Notes under the pieces: model-generated
The model's input: only the letters and a program-made list of their open reading frames with translations
The model's database searches: none
What the model was told of the DNA's origin: nothing
DNA from: Bacillus mobilis
GTDB taxonomy: Bacteria; Bacillota; Bacilli; Bacillales; Bacillaceae_G
Length of the DNA stretch: 64,000 bases
Direction of reading: 5' to 3'
Assembly: GCF_001884045.1 (NCBI RefSeq)
Contig: NZ_MACF01000116.1
Location: 1 to 64,000, forward strand
In this document: positions 8,738 to 19,634 of the stretch, one piece after another
Position numbering within the stretch: the stretch's first letter is position 1
Layout of the letters: each line of letters starts with the position of its first letter
Translations under genes and position numbers: made by a program

Positions 8738-9733
8738 ATGAAAAAAGCAAAAAAAGGCATCGTTTTATCGTCAATTCTCGCAATCTCAATGATTATGGGA
8801 GCGTGTTCTTCAAACAATGCAAGCACGGGAAGTAAGGATAGTAGTGCTCCTCCAAAAGATGACGGTAAACGTTATGTTGCGATCATTTCAAAAGGTTTCC
8901 AGCACCAGTTCTGGCAAGCAGTTAAAAAAGGGGCTGAGCAAGCAGCAGATGAATATAAGGTAAATATTACATTTGTAGGTCCTGAAACGGAAGCACAGGT
9001 TGATAAACAAGTGGAAATGTTGCGTAGCACACTTGATAAAAAACCAGATGCGATTGGTTTTGCTGCATTAGACTCTAAGGCTGCTCTTCCTTTATTAGAA
9101 CAAGCAAAAAACAAAAAAATTCCGATTGTTGCATTTGACTCAGGTGTTGAGGGAGATATACCTGTAGCAACAGCTGCAACAGATAATAAAGCGGCAGCGG
9201 CTCTTGCAGCTGAGAAAATGGCTGGATTAATTGATGAAAAAGGGGAAGTAGCAGTAGTTGCTCATGATCAGACAAGTAAAACGGGTGTTGAACGCCGAGA
9301 TGGCTTTGTAAATACAATCAAATCAAAGTATCCGAACATCAAAATTGTAGACATTCAATATGGTAGCGGTGACCAATTAAAATCGACTGACGCTGCTAAG
9401 GCAATTATGCAAGCACACCCAAATGTAAAAGGGATTTTCGGTACAAATGAAGGTTCTGCAATCGGTGTAGTAAATGCTGTGAAAGAATTGAACAAAAAGA
9501 GTGTCGTAGTAGTTGGCTTTGATTCTGGAAAACTACAAATTGATGCGATTAAGAGCGGAGTAATGGCAGGTGCGATTACACAAAATCCAATTGGAATTGG
9601 TTATGAAACTGTGAAAGCCGCTGTTGAAAACTTAGATGGGAAACAAGTATCAAAAACAATCGACACTGGTTTCTATTGGTACGATAAAAAGAACATCGAT
9701 GATCCAAAAATTAAGGAAGTTCTATATCAATAA
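8738..9733 (+). CDS. Sugar-binding lipoprotein of the ABC importer
   Basis: 331 residues. A lipoprotein signal (SMIMGAC, lipidated Cys at about 23) is followed by a low-complexity linker and a Peripla_BP_4 type sugar-binding domain related to RbsB. Conserved segments are KGFQHQFWQAVKKGAEQAA, DSGVEGDIPVATAATDN and GTNEGSAIGVVNAV. It captures the substrate outside the membrane and delivers it to the permease. Ligand identity (L-fucose) is inferred only from the neighbouring catabolic genes. Confidence 0.9.
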   Translation: MKKAKKGIVLSSILAISMIMGACSSNNASTGSKDSSAPPKDDGKRYVAIISKGFQHQFWQAVKKGAEQAADEYKVNITFVGPETEAQVDKQVEMLRSTLDKKPDAIGFAALDSKAALPLLEQAKNKKIPIVAFDSGVEGDIPVATAATDNKAAAALAAEKMAGLIDEKGEVAVVAHDQTSKTGVERRDGFVNTIKSKYPNIKIVDIQYGSGDQLKSTDAAKAIMQAHPNVKGIFGTNEGSAIGVVNAVKELNKKSVVVVGFDSGKLQIDAIKSGVMAGAITQNPIGIGYETVKAAVENLDGKQVSKTIDTGFYWYDKKNIDDPKIKEVLYQ

Positions 9734-9786
9734 AATATAAAACGAAACTAGCGGTGCAAATAAGATAGAAACTGAGGTGTATAACA

Positions 9787-10437
9787 TTGCAGAGTGTAAT
9801 AAATGATTTGAAATTATATGCAAATAAGATTGTCCAAACTGGTCTTGTAGTAGGGGCAGGTGGAAATTTAAGTATGAGAGATGGGAATATCATGTATATC
9901 TCTCCTAGCGGTTTTGATTTGCAAGAGATAGAAGACAATCAGTGGGTACGTGTCGATATTGAAACTGGTGAGATATTAGATGATTTAAAACCATCTTCTG
10001 AAATATTGATGCATTTGGAATGTTTTCGTAAGCGTCCTGATATAACAGCTGTTTTACATGCGCATCCAAGCTATTCGGTAGGGGTATCATGTACTGGCCA
10101 TACGATTCCGAGTCTATTCCCAGATTTTCCGGCAATGATTCAAAGCGTGGCTTATCTTGACTATATGATACCGACTACAGAAGTATTGGCTAACGCAGTA
10201 TCGGGCGTGATTGAAGAAAATGATGTAATAGTAATGAGAAATCACGGCGTACTGACGGTCGGTAAAACGATGAAAGAAGCATATTTTCTGATGCAAATTC
10301 TAGAAGAAGCGGCAAAAGTATATACGATTGCATCAACAATAGGCGTGCCAAGAGTGCTTACAGAGGATGAATGTCACGATTTAAGAAATCTATCTTCCGA
10401 GAAATATAGATTACAACTATTAAAAGATGCGGAGTAG
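9787..10437 (+). CDS. fucA: L-fuculose-1-phosphate aldolase, class II
   Basis: 216 residues. It cleaves L-fuculose-1-P to DHAP and L-lactaldehyde. Class II aldolase/adducin family with zinc ligands in the motif AVLHAHPSYS (two His) and the third His in VMRNHGVLTVG. The catalytic Glu is in KPSSEILMHLE. TTG start at 9787, eight bases after SD GAGGTG. Its length equals that of E. coli FucA (about 215). The neighbouring kinase and isomerase support the fucose assignment; related pentulose-phosphate aldolases cannot be excluded by sequence reading alone. Confidence 0.85.
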   Translation: MQSVINDLKLYANKIVQTGLVVGAGGNLSMRDGNIMYISPSGFDLQEIEDNQWVRVDIETGEILDDLKPSSEILMHLECFRKRPDITAVLHAHPSYSVGVSCTGHTIPSLFPDFPAMIQSVAYLDYMIPTTEVLANAVSGVIEENDVIVMRNHGVLTVGKTMKEAYFLMQILEEAAKVYTIASTIGVPRVLTEDECHDLRNLSSEKYRLQLLKDAE

Positions 10438-10464
10438 TTATATGTTTCTGAAGGGTGTGAATGA

Positions 10465-11958
10465 ATGGAAAAAGTTTGGGCTTTTGATTTAGGTGCATCC
10501 AATGGGCGTTTAATGGTAAGTGGATTTGATGGAAAACGCCTTTATATTGAAGAGGTTCACAGGTTCTCCAATCGTCCGGTTTACGCAACAGGTCATTATT
10601 ATTGGGATGTGTTAAGGATATTCCAGGAGATGAAAAATGGAATTGGTAAAAGTATTAGAAACGGACATAAATCAATTGAAAGTTTGTCCATCGATACGTG
10701 GGGAGTTGATTTCGGGCTTCTATCTGAAACAGGTGAATTGCTTAGCAATCCGTATTCTTATAGAGATCCGCATACAAATGATAGCCTGAAGGAAATTACG
10801 GAAGTCATTCCGCCGAATGTTTTGTTCTCTCGATCGGGAGTTACACCAGCAGCCATTAATACGATTTGCCAGCTGTATACGATAAAAAAGAATAATCCAG
10901 ATTTAATGGAAAAGGCAAAAACTCTTTTATTAACACCAAACTTATTGAGTTATTTATTTTCCGGTGTAAAGGCGAATGAATATACGATTAGTACAACGAC
11001 ATCGCTATTTCATATTCATGAGCACAATTGGGATACTGCCCTTATGACCGAGCTTAGCCTTCCTACAGAAATCATGGCAAATATTGTGATGCCAGGAACG
11101 ACTCTTGGTCCGACGCTTTCTTCGATTCACAACGAATTTGGAATACAGCCTGTTAAGGTTATTGCTGGAACGGGACATGATACAGCCTGTGCTCTTGCTG
11201 CATTGCCTATAAAATCAGAAAATTCAGTATTTATGAGTTGCGGTACGTGGATCTTAATGGGCGTTCAAGTAAAAGATCCAATCGTTAATAAACAGGCCTT
11301 AGAATGGGGCTTTACAAATGAAGGAACAGCAGATGGCGAGTTCCGGTTACTCAAAAATATTATGGGATTATGGCTCATGCAAGAATGTAGAGCCGTTTGG
11401 GCAAAAGAAGGGACGATTTTTACTTACGAAGAAGAAGCAGAGTTGATTCGACATACAAAACCGTTTACACATTTCATAGATCCTGATGATCCTGCTTTCT
11501 TTAATCCAGAAAATATGCCGAAACAAATACGGGATTACTGTATAAAGAGTAGTCAACAGCCGCCTGAAACGGAAGGGAGTTTCCTCCGGTGTATTTTGGA
11601 GAGTCTTTCACTCAGGTATAGGTGGGTTTTAGAAAAACTAGAAGCTTTAACTGGAAGATCAATAGAGGTTATCCATATGGGTGGCGGTGGCATTCAAAAT
11701 GATTTATTTTGTCAATTTACTGCAAATGCGACAAACCGCCCTGTTATAGCAGGACCGGTTGAAGCGAGTGCGATTGGAAATGCATTATCCCAATGGATCG
11801 CACTAGGGAAAATAAAAGATTTAAAGGAAGGTAGAGACATTGTTGAAAATTCGTTTCCTGTTAAACACTATCAACCTCAAAATCAATCAGAATGGCAGGA
11901 AGCATACGGCCGCTTTACCGAAATAATCGACCAAAATGTAATGAAAAAGGGGTTTTAA
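10465..11958 (+). CDS. fucK: L-fuculokinase (RhaB-like FGGY kinase)
   Basis: 497 residues of the FGGY carbohydrate kinase family. The N-terminal ATPase segment is [13 protein letters not shown], the sugar-binding [10 protein letters not shown] is of the RhaB type, [10 protein letters not shown] follows, and the C-terminal [20 protein letters not shown] gives the adenosine site. Rhamnulokinase-like FGGY members serve as fuculokinases in several Firmicutes. The isomerase next door is FucI and there is no rhamnose isomerase here, so L-fuculose is the likely substrate. It ends one base before fucI, indicating tight coupling. Confidence 0.8.
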   Translation: MEKVWAFDLGASNGRLMVSGFDGKRLYIEEVHRFSNRPVYATGHYYWDVLRIFQEMKNGIGKSIRNGHKSIESLSIDTWGVDFGLLSETGELLSNPYSYRDPHTNDSLKEITEVIPPNVLFSRSGVTPAAINTICQLYTIKKNNPDLMEKAKTLLLTPNLLSYLFSGVKANEYTISTTTSLFHIHEHNWDTALMTELSLPTEIMANIVMPGTTLGPTLSSIHNEFGIQPVKVIAGTGHDTACALAALPIKSENSVFMSCGTWILMGVQVKDPIVNKQALEWGFTNEGTADGEFRLLKNIMGLWLMQECRAVWAKEGTIFTYEEEAELIRHTKPFTHFIDPDDPAFFNPENMPKQIRDYCIKSSQQPPETEGSFLRCILESLSLRYRWVLEKLEALTGRSIEVIHMGGGGIQNDLFCQFTANATNRPVIAGPVEASAIGNALSQWIALGKIKDLKEGRDIVENSFPVKHYQPQNQSEWQEAYGRFTEIIDQNVMKKGF

Positions 11959-11959
11959 A

Positions 11960-13750
11960 ATGAAAACTGTTCATAATAGATTTTACAATAAATTACCAAA
12001 AATCGGTATAAGACCAACTATTGATGGGAGAAGAAATGGTGTACGTGAATCGCTTGAAGATATGACGATGAATCTAGCAAAATCGGTAGCGAACTTATTA
12101 ACTGAAAATTTGCGTCACTATAATGGAGAAGCAGTAGAATGTGTCATTGCTGATACTTGCATTGGCGGTGTCGCTGAATCGGCTAAAGCGGCTGAAAAAT
12201 TTGCAAGAGAGGGAGTCGGTGTTTCGATCACTGTTACACCATGCTGGTGTTATGGTTCTGAAACAATGGATATGAATCCCGATATTCCAAAAGCAGTATG
12301 GGGATTTAATGGAACAGAACGTCCTGGGGCAGTGTATCTTGCGGCTGTCCTAGCTGCCCACAATCAAAAGGGAATTCCGGCTTTCGGCATATACGGGAAA
12401 GATGTGCAAGATTTAAGTGATACATCTATTCCCGAAGATGTGCAGGAAAAGTTACTCCAATTTGCAAAGTCGGGTCTTGTTGTTGCTACTTTAAAAGGAA
12501 AATCGTATCTTTCGATGGGATCTGTCTCTATGGGGATTGCTGGTAGTTCAGTCCAACCTGAATTTTTCCAAGATTATTTAGGAATGAGAAATGAATACAT
12601 CGACATGTCTGAATTTGTAAGAAGGATAGATGAAGAGATTTATGATAAGGAAGAATATGCAATGGCTTTAAACTGGGTGAAGGAGTATTGTCCAGAAGGC
12701 CCAGATAATAATGCGGAAGAGACGCAACGCTCAAGGGAGCAAAAGAATAAAGATTGGGAAACGAGCGTGAAAATGACGTTAATTGCAAGAGATCTTATGG
12801 TTGGAAATCCGAAATTAGAGGAACTTGGCCATGGTGAAGAAGCATTAGGACACAACGCCATTTCTGCAGGTTTCCAAGGTCAGCGCCAATGGACGGACCA
12901 TTTCCCGAATGGTGATTTTATGGAAACCATCTTAAATTCGTCCTTTGATTGGAACGGAATTCGTCCTCCATACATTATGGCTACTGAAAATGATAGTTTA
13001 AATGGGGTTACGATGTTATTTGGCCATCTATTAACAAATACGGCTCAAGTTTTTGCAGATGTAAGAACGTATTGGAGCCCGGAGGCGGTAGAACGCGTGA
13101 CAGGGCATAAACCGGAAGGATTGGCGGCAAATGGATTTATTCATATGATTAACTCCGGTTCCGCTGCGCTTGATGGTACAGGACAACAAACGAAAGATGG
13201 AAAGCCTGCTATAAAACCGTTTTGGGAAATTACGGAGGAAGAAGCTCAAAATTGTCTAGCGGCGACTTCTTGGAGACCAGCTTCAACAGGCTATTTCCGC
13301 GGAGGTGGATTCTCAAGTGATTTCTTAACGAAGGGAAATATGCCTGTAACAGCAGCTCGTCTCAACCTTGTAAAAGGATTAGGTCCTGTTTTACAAATTG
13401 CAGAAGGTTACACAGTTGAAATACCAGAAGAGGTTCATGACGTATTGGATGAAAGAACCGATCCAACTTGGCCAACAACTTGGTTTGTACCAAATTTAAC
13501 AGGAGAAGGTGCTTTTAAAGATGTTTACACTGTAATGAATAATTGGGGTGCTAACCACTGCGTAATTAGCTACGGGCATATTGGTAATGATTTAATTACT
13601 CTTGCTTCCATGCTCCGAATTCCTGTAAATATGCATAATGTCAAAGAAGAGAGTATCTTCAGACCGAGTGCATGGGGTATGTTCGGAACGAAAGATCCAG
13701 AAGCAGCAGATTACCGCGCCTGCCAAAACTTTGGCCCATTATACCATTAA
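11960..13750 (+). CDS. fucI: L-fucose isomerase
   Basis: 596 residues, full length for FucI (E. coli about 591). It converts L-fucose to L-fuculose with Mn2+. Typical segments are [49 protein letters not shown] and the metal-ligand region [19 protein letters not shown] (Glu and Asp). [13 protein letters not shown] near the end supplies the further His. ATG follows the kinase stop by one base, with an AAGGGG SD inside the kinase end. It closes the main operon ahead of a hairpin. Confidence 0.95.
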   Translation: MKTVHNRFYNKLPKIGIRPTIDGRRNGVRESLEDMTMNLAKSVANLLTENLRHYNGEAVECVIADTCIGGVAESAKAAEKFAREGVGVSITVTPCWCYGSETMDMNPDIPKAVWGFNGTERPGAVYLAAVLAAHNQKGIPAFGIYGKDVQDLSDTSIPEDVQEKLLQFAKSGLVVATLKGKSYLSMGSVSMGIAGSSVQPEFFQDYLGMRNEYIDMSEFVRRIDEEIYDKEEYAMALNWVKEYCPEGPDNNAEETQRSREQKNKDWETSVKMTLIARDLMVGNPKLEELGHGEEALGHNAISAGFQGQRQWTDHFPNGDFMETILNSSFDWNGIRPPYIMATENDSLNGVTMLFGHLLTNTAQVFADVRTYWSPEAVERVTGHKPEGLAANGFIHMINSGSAALDGTGQQTKDGKPAIKPFWEITEEEAQNCLAATSWRPASTGYFRGGGFSSDFLTKGNMPVTAARLNLVKGLGPVLQIAEGYTVEIPEEVHDVLDERTDPTWPTTWFVPNLTGEGAFKDVYTVMNNWGANHCVISYGHIGNDLITLASMLRIPVNMHNVKEESIFRPSAWGMFGTKDPEAADYRACQNFGPLYH

Positions 13751-13756
13751 GTTAAA

Positions 13757-13786
13757 AATCCCCCCTGATCGTACGTCGGGGGGGTA
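13757..13786 (+). terminator. GC-rich hairpin after fucI
   Basis: CCCCCC-T-GA pairs with TC-G-GGGGGG. The stem is very stable but the T tract is not immediate (first T run at about 13799). It may be a partial terminator or mRNA stabiliser separating fucI from the next gene. Confidence 0.5.
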
Positions 13787-13855
13787 CTATAGAGCATATT
13801 TTTTCGCATTGGAATGAAATTGTACCAACTGTAGTGCTGAAAAGAATTGCAAGTA

Positions 13856-13880
13856 CGGATACACACTATTTTCGTATCCG
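13856..13880 (+). promoter_or_regulatory. Inverted repeat upstream of the bifunctional aldolase gene
   Basis: CGGATAC (13856-13862) and GTATCCG (13874-13880), perfect 7-base arms 11 bases apart, 37 bases before the ATG. Candidate operator or 5'-UTR hairpin. It is unrelated in sequence to the LacI sites upstream. Confidence 0.4.
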
Positions 13881-13916
13881 AAATAATAAAACAATAAAAA
13901 TAACGGGGGTAAAAAT

Positions 13917-15986
13917 ATGGTTAAAAGTTTATGGAACGAAACAAAGGAATCACAATTATCGCAAGGAGTAGACGAATTAGTGTATCGTTCGAATTTAATT
14001 GGAACAGACCGTGCAGTATGTAATTGGGGCGGCGGAAATACATCGGTAAAAACAGTGGAAAAAGATTTTCGCGGTCATGATGTAGAGGTCATGTGGGTGA
14101 AAGGAAGCGGATCTGATTTAGCGACTATGAAAGCACAAAACTTTACTGGTTTAAGAATGGAAGACATTCGTTTATTAATGGAGCGCGAAGAAATGCCAGA
14201 TGAAGAAATGGTAGAGTACTTAGCACATTGTATGATTGACAGCAAGCATCCGCGTGCGTCCATCGAAACTTTATTGCATGCTTTCTTGCCTTTTAAACAT
14301 GTAGATCATACACATCCAGATGCCATTATTAGTCTTTGCTGCGCGCATAATGGAAGACAAATTGCCGAGGAGATTTACGGTAATCGTTTCGTTTGGGTTC
14401 CGTATGTACGTCCTGGATTTACGTTATCAAAAATGATTGCAGAAGGCGTGAAAAATAATCCAAATGCTGAACTAGTGTTAATGGAAAAACACGGCTTAGT
14501 CGTTTGGGGAGATACGGCGAAGGAAAGTTATGAAAAAACGATTGCTGTTATTAATGAGGCAGAACAATATATCAATGAGAGAGTGAATGAAAGTACTGTA
14601 TTTGGAGGTCAAAAATACGAAGCAGTTTCAGTAGAAGAGCGTAGAAGTATTCTTGCAAAAGTAATGCCGATTATTCGCGGGGCAGTTAGTGATGAAAAGA
14701 AAATGCTATTATCTTATGATGAGGCAGATGAAGTACTTCAATTTGTAAACAGCCACAATGCACGAGAGCTTTCGCAAGTTGGGGCGGCTTGTCCAGATCA
14801 TTTAGTTCATACAAAGCGCAGTCCTCTTTATATCGATTGGGATCCGCAAACGAAAGACACGGACGGATTAATAGAGAAAGTGAAAGCTGGTGTGGAAAGC
14901 TTTAAAGAAGAGTATAAAGCTTACTTTGAACGTAACAAATACGAAGGAGACCAAATGTTTGAATCTGCACCTCGCGTTATTTTAATTCCTGGTATCGGCA
15001 TGGTGAATACTGGTAAAAATGTGGCGATGTCAAAAGTAAGTGGTGCGCTATATCATAGGGCGATTTCGGTAATGAAAGGTTCTACAACACTTGGACGCTT
15101 CGTTTCTCTAAATGAAAATGAATCTTACAATGTGGAGTACTGGCCATTAGAGCTGTATAAATTATCGTTAGCACCAGCTGAAGCGGAATTTTCTCGCAAA
15201 GTTGCTTTTATTACAGGTGGGGCTGGCGGAATTGGAAGTGAAACAGGACGTTGCCTCGTTTCAGAAGGCGCGCATGTAGTGCTTGCTGATTTGAACTTTG
15301 AAGGAGCAGAAAAAGTTGCGGCTGAAATTAACGAGAAGTATGGCGAAAATCGTGCGCTCGCGGTAAAAATGGATGTAACAAAAGAAGAAGAAGTGAAAGC
15401 GGCATTTGAACAGGCAGCACTTGCTTACGGAGGCATTGATTGTATCGTAAACAATGCAGGGCTTGCGACGTCTAGTCCATTTGATGAAACAACACTTCAG
15501 GAATGGAATTTAAATATGAACGTGCTTGGAACGGGATACTTTTTAGTAGCACGAGAAGCATTCAAGCAAATGAAACAGCAAGGCATTGGAGGGAATATGG
15601 TATTTGTTGGCTCAAAAAACTCTGTATATGCCGGTAAAAATGCTTCGGCATATAGCTCTGTAAAAGCACTTGAAACACATTTAGCGAGATGTATTGCAGC
15701 TGAAGGCGGTGAGTATGGTATTCGTGTAAATTCAGTTCTTCCAGATGCGGTTCTGCAAGGATCAGCTATTTGGGGTTCAAAATGGCGCGAAGAACGTGCC
15801 GCGGCATACGGTATCGAGCCTGATCAGTTAGAGGAGCATTACCGTAAACGCACAACATTATTGGTTAATATTTATTCGAAAGACATCGCTGAATCGATTG
15901 CTTTCTTTGCTTCTTCAAAGGCGGATAAAACAACGGGATGTATGATTACGGTTGATGGTGGTGTAACCGCAGCATTTACTAGATAA
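13917..15986 (+). CDS. rhaEW: Bifunctional rhamnulose/fuculose-1-P aldolase and L-lactaldehyde dehydrogenase (RhaEW/YuxG type)
   Basis: 689 residues. The N-terminal class II aldolase domain (about 1-420) has zinc-site motifs HVDHTHPDA and LMEKHGLVVWG. The C-terminal short-chain dehydrogenase domain (about 435-689) has the NAD motif TGGAGGIG, NNAG and the catalytic pair in SAYSSVKA. B. subtilis YuxG (RhaEW) of this design splits L-rhamnulose-1-P and oxidises lactaldehyde. No rhamnose isomerase is present here, so its job may be lactaldehyde disposal for the fucose route, with a second aldolase activity. It has its own leader with SD CGGGGG. Confidence 0.85.
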   Translation: MVKSLWNETKESQLSQGVDELVYRSNLIGTDRAVCNWGGGNTSVKTVEKDFRGHDVEVMWVKGSGSDLATMKAQNFTGLRMEDIRLLMEREEMPDEEMVEYLAHCMIDSKHPRASIETLLHAFLPFKHVDHTHPDAIISLCCAHNGRQIAEEIYGNRFVWVPYVRPGFTLSKMIAEGVKNNPNAELVLMEKHGLVVWGDTAKESYEKTIAVINEAEQYINERVNESTVFGGQKYEAVSVEERRSILAKVMPIIRGAVSDEKKMLLSYDEADEVLQFVNSHNARELSQVGAACPDHLVHTKRSPLYIDWDPQTKDTDGLIEKVKAGVESFKEEYKAYFERNKYEGDQMFESAPRVILIPGIGMVNTGKNVAMSKVSGALYHRAISVMKGSTTLGRFVSLNENESYNVEYWPLELYKLSLAPAEAEFSRKVAFITGGAGGIGSETGRCLVSEGAHVVLADLNFEGAEKVAAEINEKYGENRALAVKMDVTKEEEVKAAFEQAALAYGGIDCIVNNAGLATSSPFDETTLQEWNLNMNVLGTGYFLVAREAFKQMKQQGIGGNMVFVGSKNSVYAGKNASAYSSVKALETHLARCIAAEGGEYGIRVNSVLPDAVLQGSAIWGSKWREERAAAYGIEPDQLEEHYRKRTTLLVNIYSKDIAESIAFFASSKADKTTGCMITVDGGVTAAFTR

Positions 15987-16140
15987 TCATGTCGCGTATA
16001 TAACAAGAAGTATAATGGGCAAATGTTTTTTGCCTATTATACTTTCATATAAAAGAATAGCGAATTTCATGGGGAGAATAGAATAAGTCAATGCGTAGAA
16101 GGGGACATTTTACATTCGCTTTTCAAAAGGGGATGGAAAT

Positions 16141-19100
16141 TTGAAACTTAAAAACTTATTAACAGGGGGATTGCTTTTCGGTACTTTATTATTCTCTTTA
16201 GGAAGCACAGGAGAGTTTAGTAAGGTAGAGGCAACATCACCTATTACAATTGAAACTCCAAAACCAGAAGGAAAGAAATTAACGCTTTGGTACAATCAAC
16301 CAGCAAAAGATTGGGAAAAACAAGCATTGCCAATCGGTAATGGCTATATGGGCGGTATGGTCTTTGGCGGAGTCCAGCAAGAACGTATTCAGTTTAATGA
16401 AAAAACACTTTGGACTGGCGGACCGAGCAGTACGAGTGAGTATACTTTCGGGAACCGTGATGGAGCAGCAAGTCATTTAGGGAGCATTAGAGAAAAGTTA
16501 TCAAAAGGTGATAAATCAGGAGCAGAAAGGGAATCTTCACAATTTCTTACAGGTCTTCAAAAAGGGTTTGGTTCCTATCAAAATTTTGGAGACATATACT
16601 TAGATTTTAATATGCCAGATGCGTCTTCATTTTCTAATTATCGCAGGGAATTAAATGTAAATGAGGGAATTGCTACTGTTTCTTATAACTATAAAGATGT
16701 TCAATACAATAGAGAATATTTCACAAGTTATCCTGATCGCGTTATGGTTATGCGTTTAACGGCGAGTGAAGCGAAAAAGATTTCATTAGATGTTAGACCA
16801 ACGAGTGCACAAGGAGGGGAAGTAACGTCCGTAGATAATAAAATCACGATGAAAGGACAAATCACGAATAATGGAATGAAATATGAAGCAGCATTCAAAG
16901 TATTGAATGAGGGCGGTACATTAACAGCAGAGAATGGAAAAATTAAAGTAGCAAATGCAGATAGCTTAACAATTATTATGACTGCGGCAACTGATTATGA
17001 AAATAAATACCCTACTTATAAAGGAGAAGATCCACATCAAAAGGTTGAAAAAGTCATGTCTGCTATTTCGAAAAAGAGTTATGAGGTTTTAAAATATACA
17101 CATATTAAAGACTATCACTCTTTATTTAATCGTGTTTCTTTAAATTTAGGAGGAGAACAACCATCTGTTCCAACAAATGAACTACTAGCGTCTTACAGTA
17201 AAGAAAACAGTAAGTATTTGGAGGAACTATTCTTCCAATATGGAAGGTATTTGCTTATTTCTTCTTCCAGACCAGGAACGCTTCCTGCAAATTTACAAGG
17301 TGTATGGAATAATTCGAACACACCACCGTGGGAAAGTGACTATCATTTCAATATTAACTTGCAAATGAATTATTGGCCGGCAGAAGTGACAAATCTATCT
17401 GAAACAGCTGTGCCATTAATGGATTATGTGGATTCATTAAGAGAACCAGGAAGAGTTTCAGCTGAAAAACATTTCGGTGTTAAGGGCGGCGGATGGACTG
17501 TTAACACGATGAATAATCCATTTGGATTTACTGCGCCTGGCTGGGGATTAGGCTGGGGCTGGGCACCTAGTGCGAACGCCTTCATTGGTCAAAACGTTTG
17601 GGAACATTATAAATTTACAGATGATAAACAATACTTACAAGAAAAGATTTATCCGATACTGAAAGAAGCTGCTGAGTTTCATAGTAAGTTTTTAGTGGAA
17701 GATCAAAACAAGAAGTTGGTTGTTTCTCCGTGCTGGTCTCCAGAGCTTGGTGGTATTTCCAATGGATGTGCCTTTGACCAACAGTTAGTGTATGAGTTGT
17801 TCTCAAATGTAATTGAAGCGAGTGAAGTTTTACAGATTGATAATGTGTTTCGAAATGAGTTAAAGGCAAAAAGGGATAAATTATTCCCGCCGATTCAAAT
17901 TGGTAGATACGGTCAAGTGCAAGAGTGGAAGGATGATATAGACGATCCTGGTGAAACGCATAGGCATATATCTCAGCTAGTTGCACTATATCCAGGAAGT
18001 ATGATTAATCACAATACACCGGAATGGCTTGAGGCTGCTAAAGTTACTTTAAACCATCGTGGTGATGAGGGAACAGGTTGGAGTAAAGCGAACAAAATTA
18101 ACTTATGGGCACGTTTATTAGATGGTGATCATGCTTATAAAATTTTGCAAGGGCAACTTACAGGAAGTACGCTCAGCAACTTATTTGATACGCATCCACC
18201 GTTTCAAATTGATGGAAATTTTGGCGCGACATCAGGAATTGCTGAAATGTTAATTCAAAGCCATACTGACTCCATTCAATTATTGCCTGCACTTCCGAAA
18301 GCTTGGAAGGACGGTTCTTATAAAGGACTAAGAGCACGCGGTGCGTTTACGATTGATGCGAACTGGAAAAATGGTATGCCTACAGTCATTCAGGTCACTT
18401 CTGATCACGGAAACGATGTAAAGTTAAAAAGTCCGATGTTCAATACACCAGTTACTGTGACAAGAATCGGAACGAATACACCAGTGAAATATACGAAGGA
18501 TGGCGATACGATTTCATTTAAAACGGAACAAGGTAAAAAGTATAAAATTGAGTCTATGCTCAATTTCGATTTAGAATCTACGAACAGTGTAACAGCAGGA
18601 AATACAGTGAAGGTAAAAGCTCATTTATCAAACTTTGGTACATTGAAATCTTCTTCTGGAGAAGTGGTTGTAAAGGGTCCTGAGAGTTGGAATGTGAAAC
18701 CAATTAAAGTAGCTTTTGAAGGTATGGAACCAGGAGGATCTAAAACAATTGAGGCGGATTTACCTGTTCCAATTGATATAGTTGCTAACAAGTACGCCAT
18801 TGAAGCGGAAGTAAATACAGATAGTGGAACGGTTAGTAAATCGAATCAAATAGAAGTAACTCCAGCAGTAAAGCTTATTTCGGCAAAGGTAGAACCAAAT
18901 CCAATTATTGTTGAAGGTGGCTCTACTACATTAAAAGTAAAAGTTCAAAATGAGATAAAGGAAAAAGTGACACCTGGAAAAATTGAATTGCAATTACCAG
19001 AAGGCTGGAATGCGCAGCCATCAACAACCGACTTTCAATTACAAGCAGGAGGAGAAGAAACATATTCGTTTGTTATCACTCCGCCAACTCAGTTTAAAGG

Positions 19101-19611
19101 AATGAAAGAAGTTGGGGTCTCCGTAAAATTGGGGAATTCGGTGGTAACTTCAACGAAAGTGCAAGTCGCTTCTGGTGGTATTTATCTGAGTGACATTCCG
19201 TGGGTAAAAGCAACTGCTGGATGGGCAACCGTTCAAAAAGATAAAAGTACCGATGGAAACCCAATTTCATTACTCGGAACAACAGGACCGATTACGTATA
19301 AAAAAGGAATCGGAACTCATGCGAAATCAGAAGTTACCTATGACATATCAAATGCAACTTACAAACAATTTAATTCTTATGTAGGAATTGATCAGGAACC
19401 TGGCGGTAAAGGTGGTTCAGTCGTGTTTAAAGTACTACTTGATGGAGTAGAAGTATTTAATAGCGGCACAATGTACTATATTACCCCAGCCAAATTTGTT
19501 GATGTTGATCTTACCGGTAAGAAAGAATTAAAACTAGTAGTTGACGATGCAGGTAACGGTATTGGAAACGATCATGCCGACTGGGGCGATGCTTGGTTGA
19601 GTTATAAATAA
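16141..19611 (+). CDS. Secreted alpha-L-fucosidase, GH95, with NEW3 and NPCBM modules
   Basis: 1156 residues. A signal peptide with cleavage likely after VEA (about 31) is followed by a GH95 catalytic region (about 45-800). The residues matching the characterised bifidobacterial 1,2-alpha-L-fucosidase are visible: Asn404 and Asn406 in FNINLQMNYW, Glu535 in WSPELGG and Asp691 in QIDGNFG. Two NEW3-type beta domains (about 815-1005) and a C-terminal NPCBM module (about 1011-1156, SDIPWVKATAGW...DDAGNGIGNDHADWGDAW) suggest glycan binding. There is no sortase or lipobox signal, so it is probably released. TTG start after AAAGGGGATGG. It should liberate fucose from host-type fucosylated glycans for the upstream pathway. 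Confidence 0.9.
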   Translation: MKLKNLLTGGLLFGTLLFSLGSTGEFSKVEATSPITIETPKPEGKKLTLWYNQPAKDWEKQALPIGNGYMGGMVFGGVQQERIQFNEKTLWTGGPSSTSEYTFGNRDGAASHLGSIREKLSKGDKSGAERESSQFLTGLQKGFGSYQNFGDIYLDFNMPDASSFSNYRRELNVNEGIATVSYNYKDVQYNREYFTSYPDRVMVMRLTASEAKKISLDVRPTSAQGGEVTSVDNKITMKGQITNNGMKYEAAFKVLNEGGTLTAENGKIKVANADSLTIIMTAATDYENKYPTYKGEDPHQKVEKVMSAISKKSYEVLKYTHIKDYHSLFNRVSLNLGGEQPSVPTNELLASYSKENSKYLEELFFQYGRYLLISSSRPGTLPANLQGVWNNSNTPPWESDYHFNINLQMNYWPAEVTNLSETAVPLMDYVDSLREPGRVSAEKHFGVKGGGWTVNTMNNPFGFTAPGWGLGWGWAPSANAFIGQNVWEHYKFTDDKQYLQEKIYPILKEAAEFHSKFLVEDQNKKLVVSPCWSPELGGISNGCAFDQQLVYELFSNVIEASEVLQIDNVFRNELKAKRDKLFPPIQIGRYGQVQEWKDDIDDPGETHRHISQLVALYPGSMINHNTPEWLEAAKVTLNHRGDEGTGWSKANKINLWARLLDGDHAYKILQGQLTGSTLSNLFDTHPPFQIDGNFGATSGIAEMLIQSHTDSIQLLPALPKAWKDGSYKGLRARGAFTIDANWKNGMPTVIQVTSDHGNDVKLKSPMFNTPVTVTRIGTNTPVKYTKDGDTISFKTEQGKKYKIESMLNFDLESTNSVTAGNTVKVKAHLSNFGTLKSSSGEVVVKGPESWNVKPIKVAFEGMEPGGSKTIEADLPVPIDIVANKYAIEAEVNTDSGTVSKSNQIEVTPAVKLISAKVEPNPIIVEGGSTTLKVKVQNEIKEKVTPGKIELQLPEGWNAQPSTTDFQLQAGGEETYSFVITPPTQFKGMKEVGVSVKLGNSVVTSTKVQVASGGIYLSDIPWVKATAGWATVQKDKSTDGNPISLLGTTGPITYKKGIGTHAKSEVTYDISNATYKQFNSYVGIDQEPGGKGGSVVFKVLLDGVEVFNSGTMYYITPAKFVDVDLTGKKELKLVVDDAGNGIGNDHADWGDAWLSYK

Positions 19612-19634
19612 AGATAGGCTAACAAATCTAAAAT

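Noticed and set aside
17615-17986. 123-codon open frame on the minus strand within the fucosidase gene
   Set aside because: Lies fully inside GH95 catalytic coding sequence, has no SD or recognisable domain; antisense shadow.
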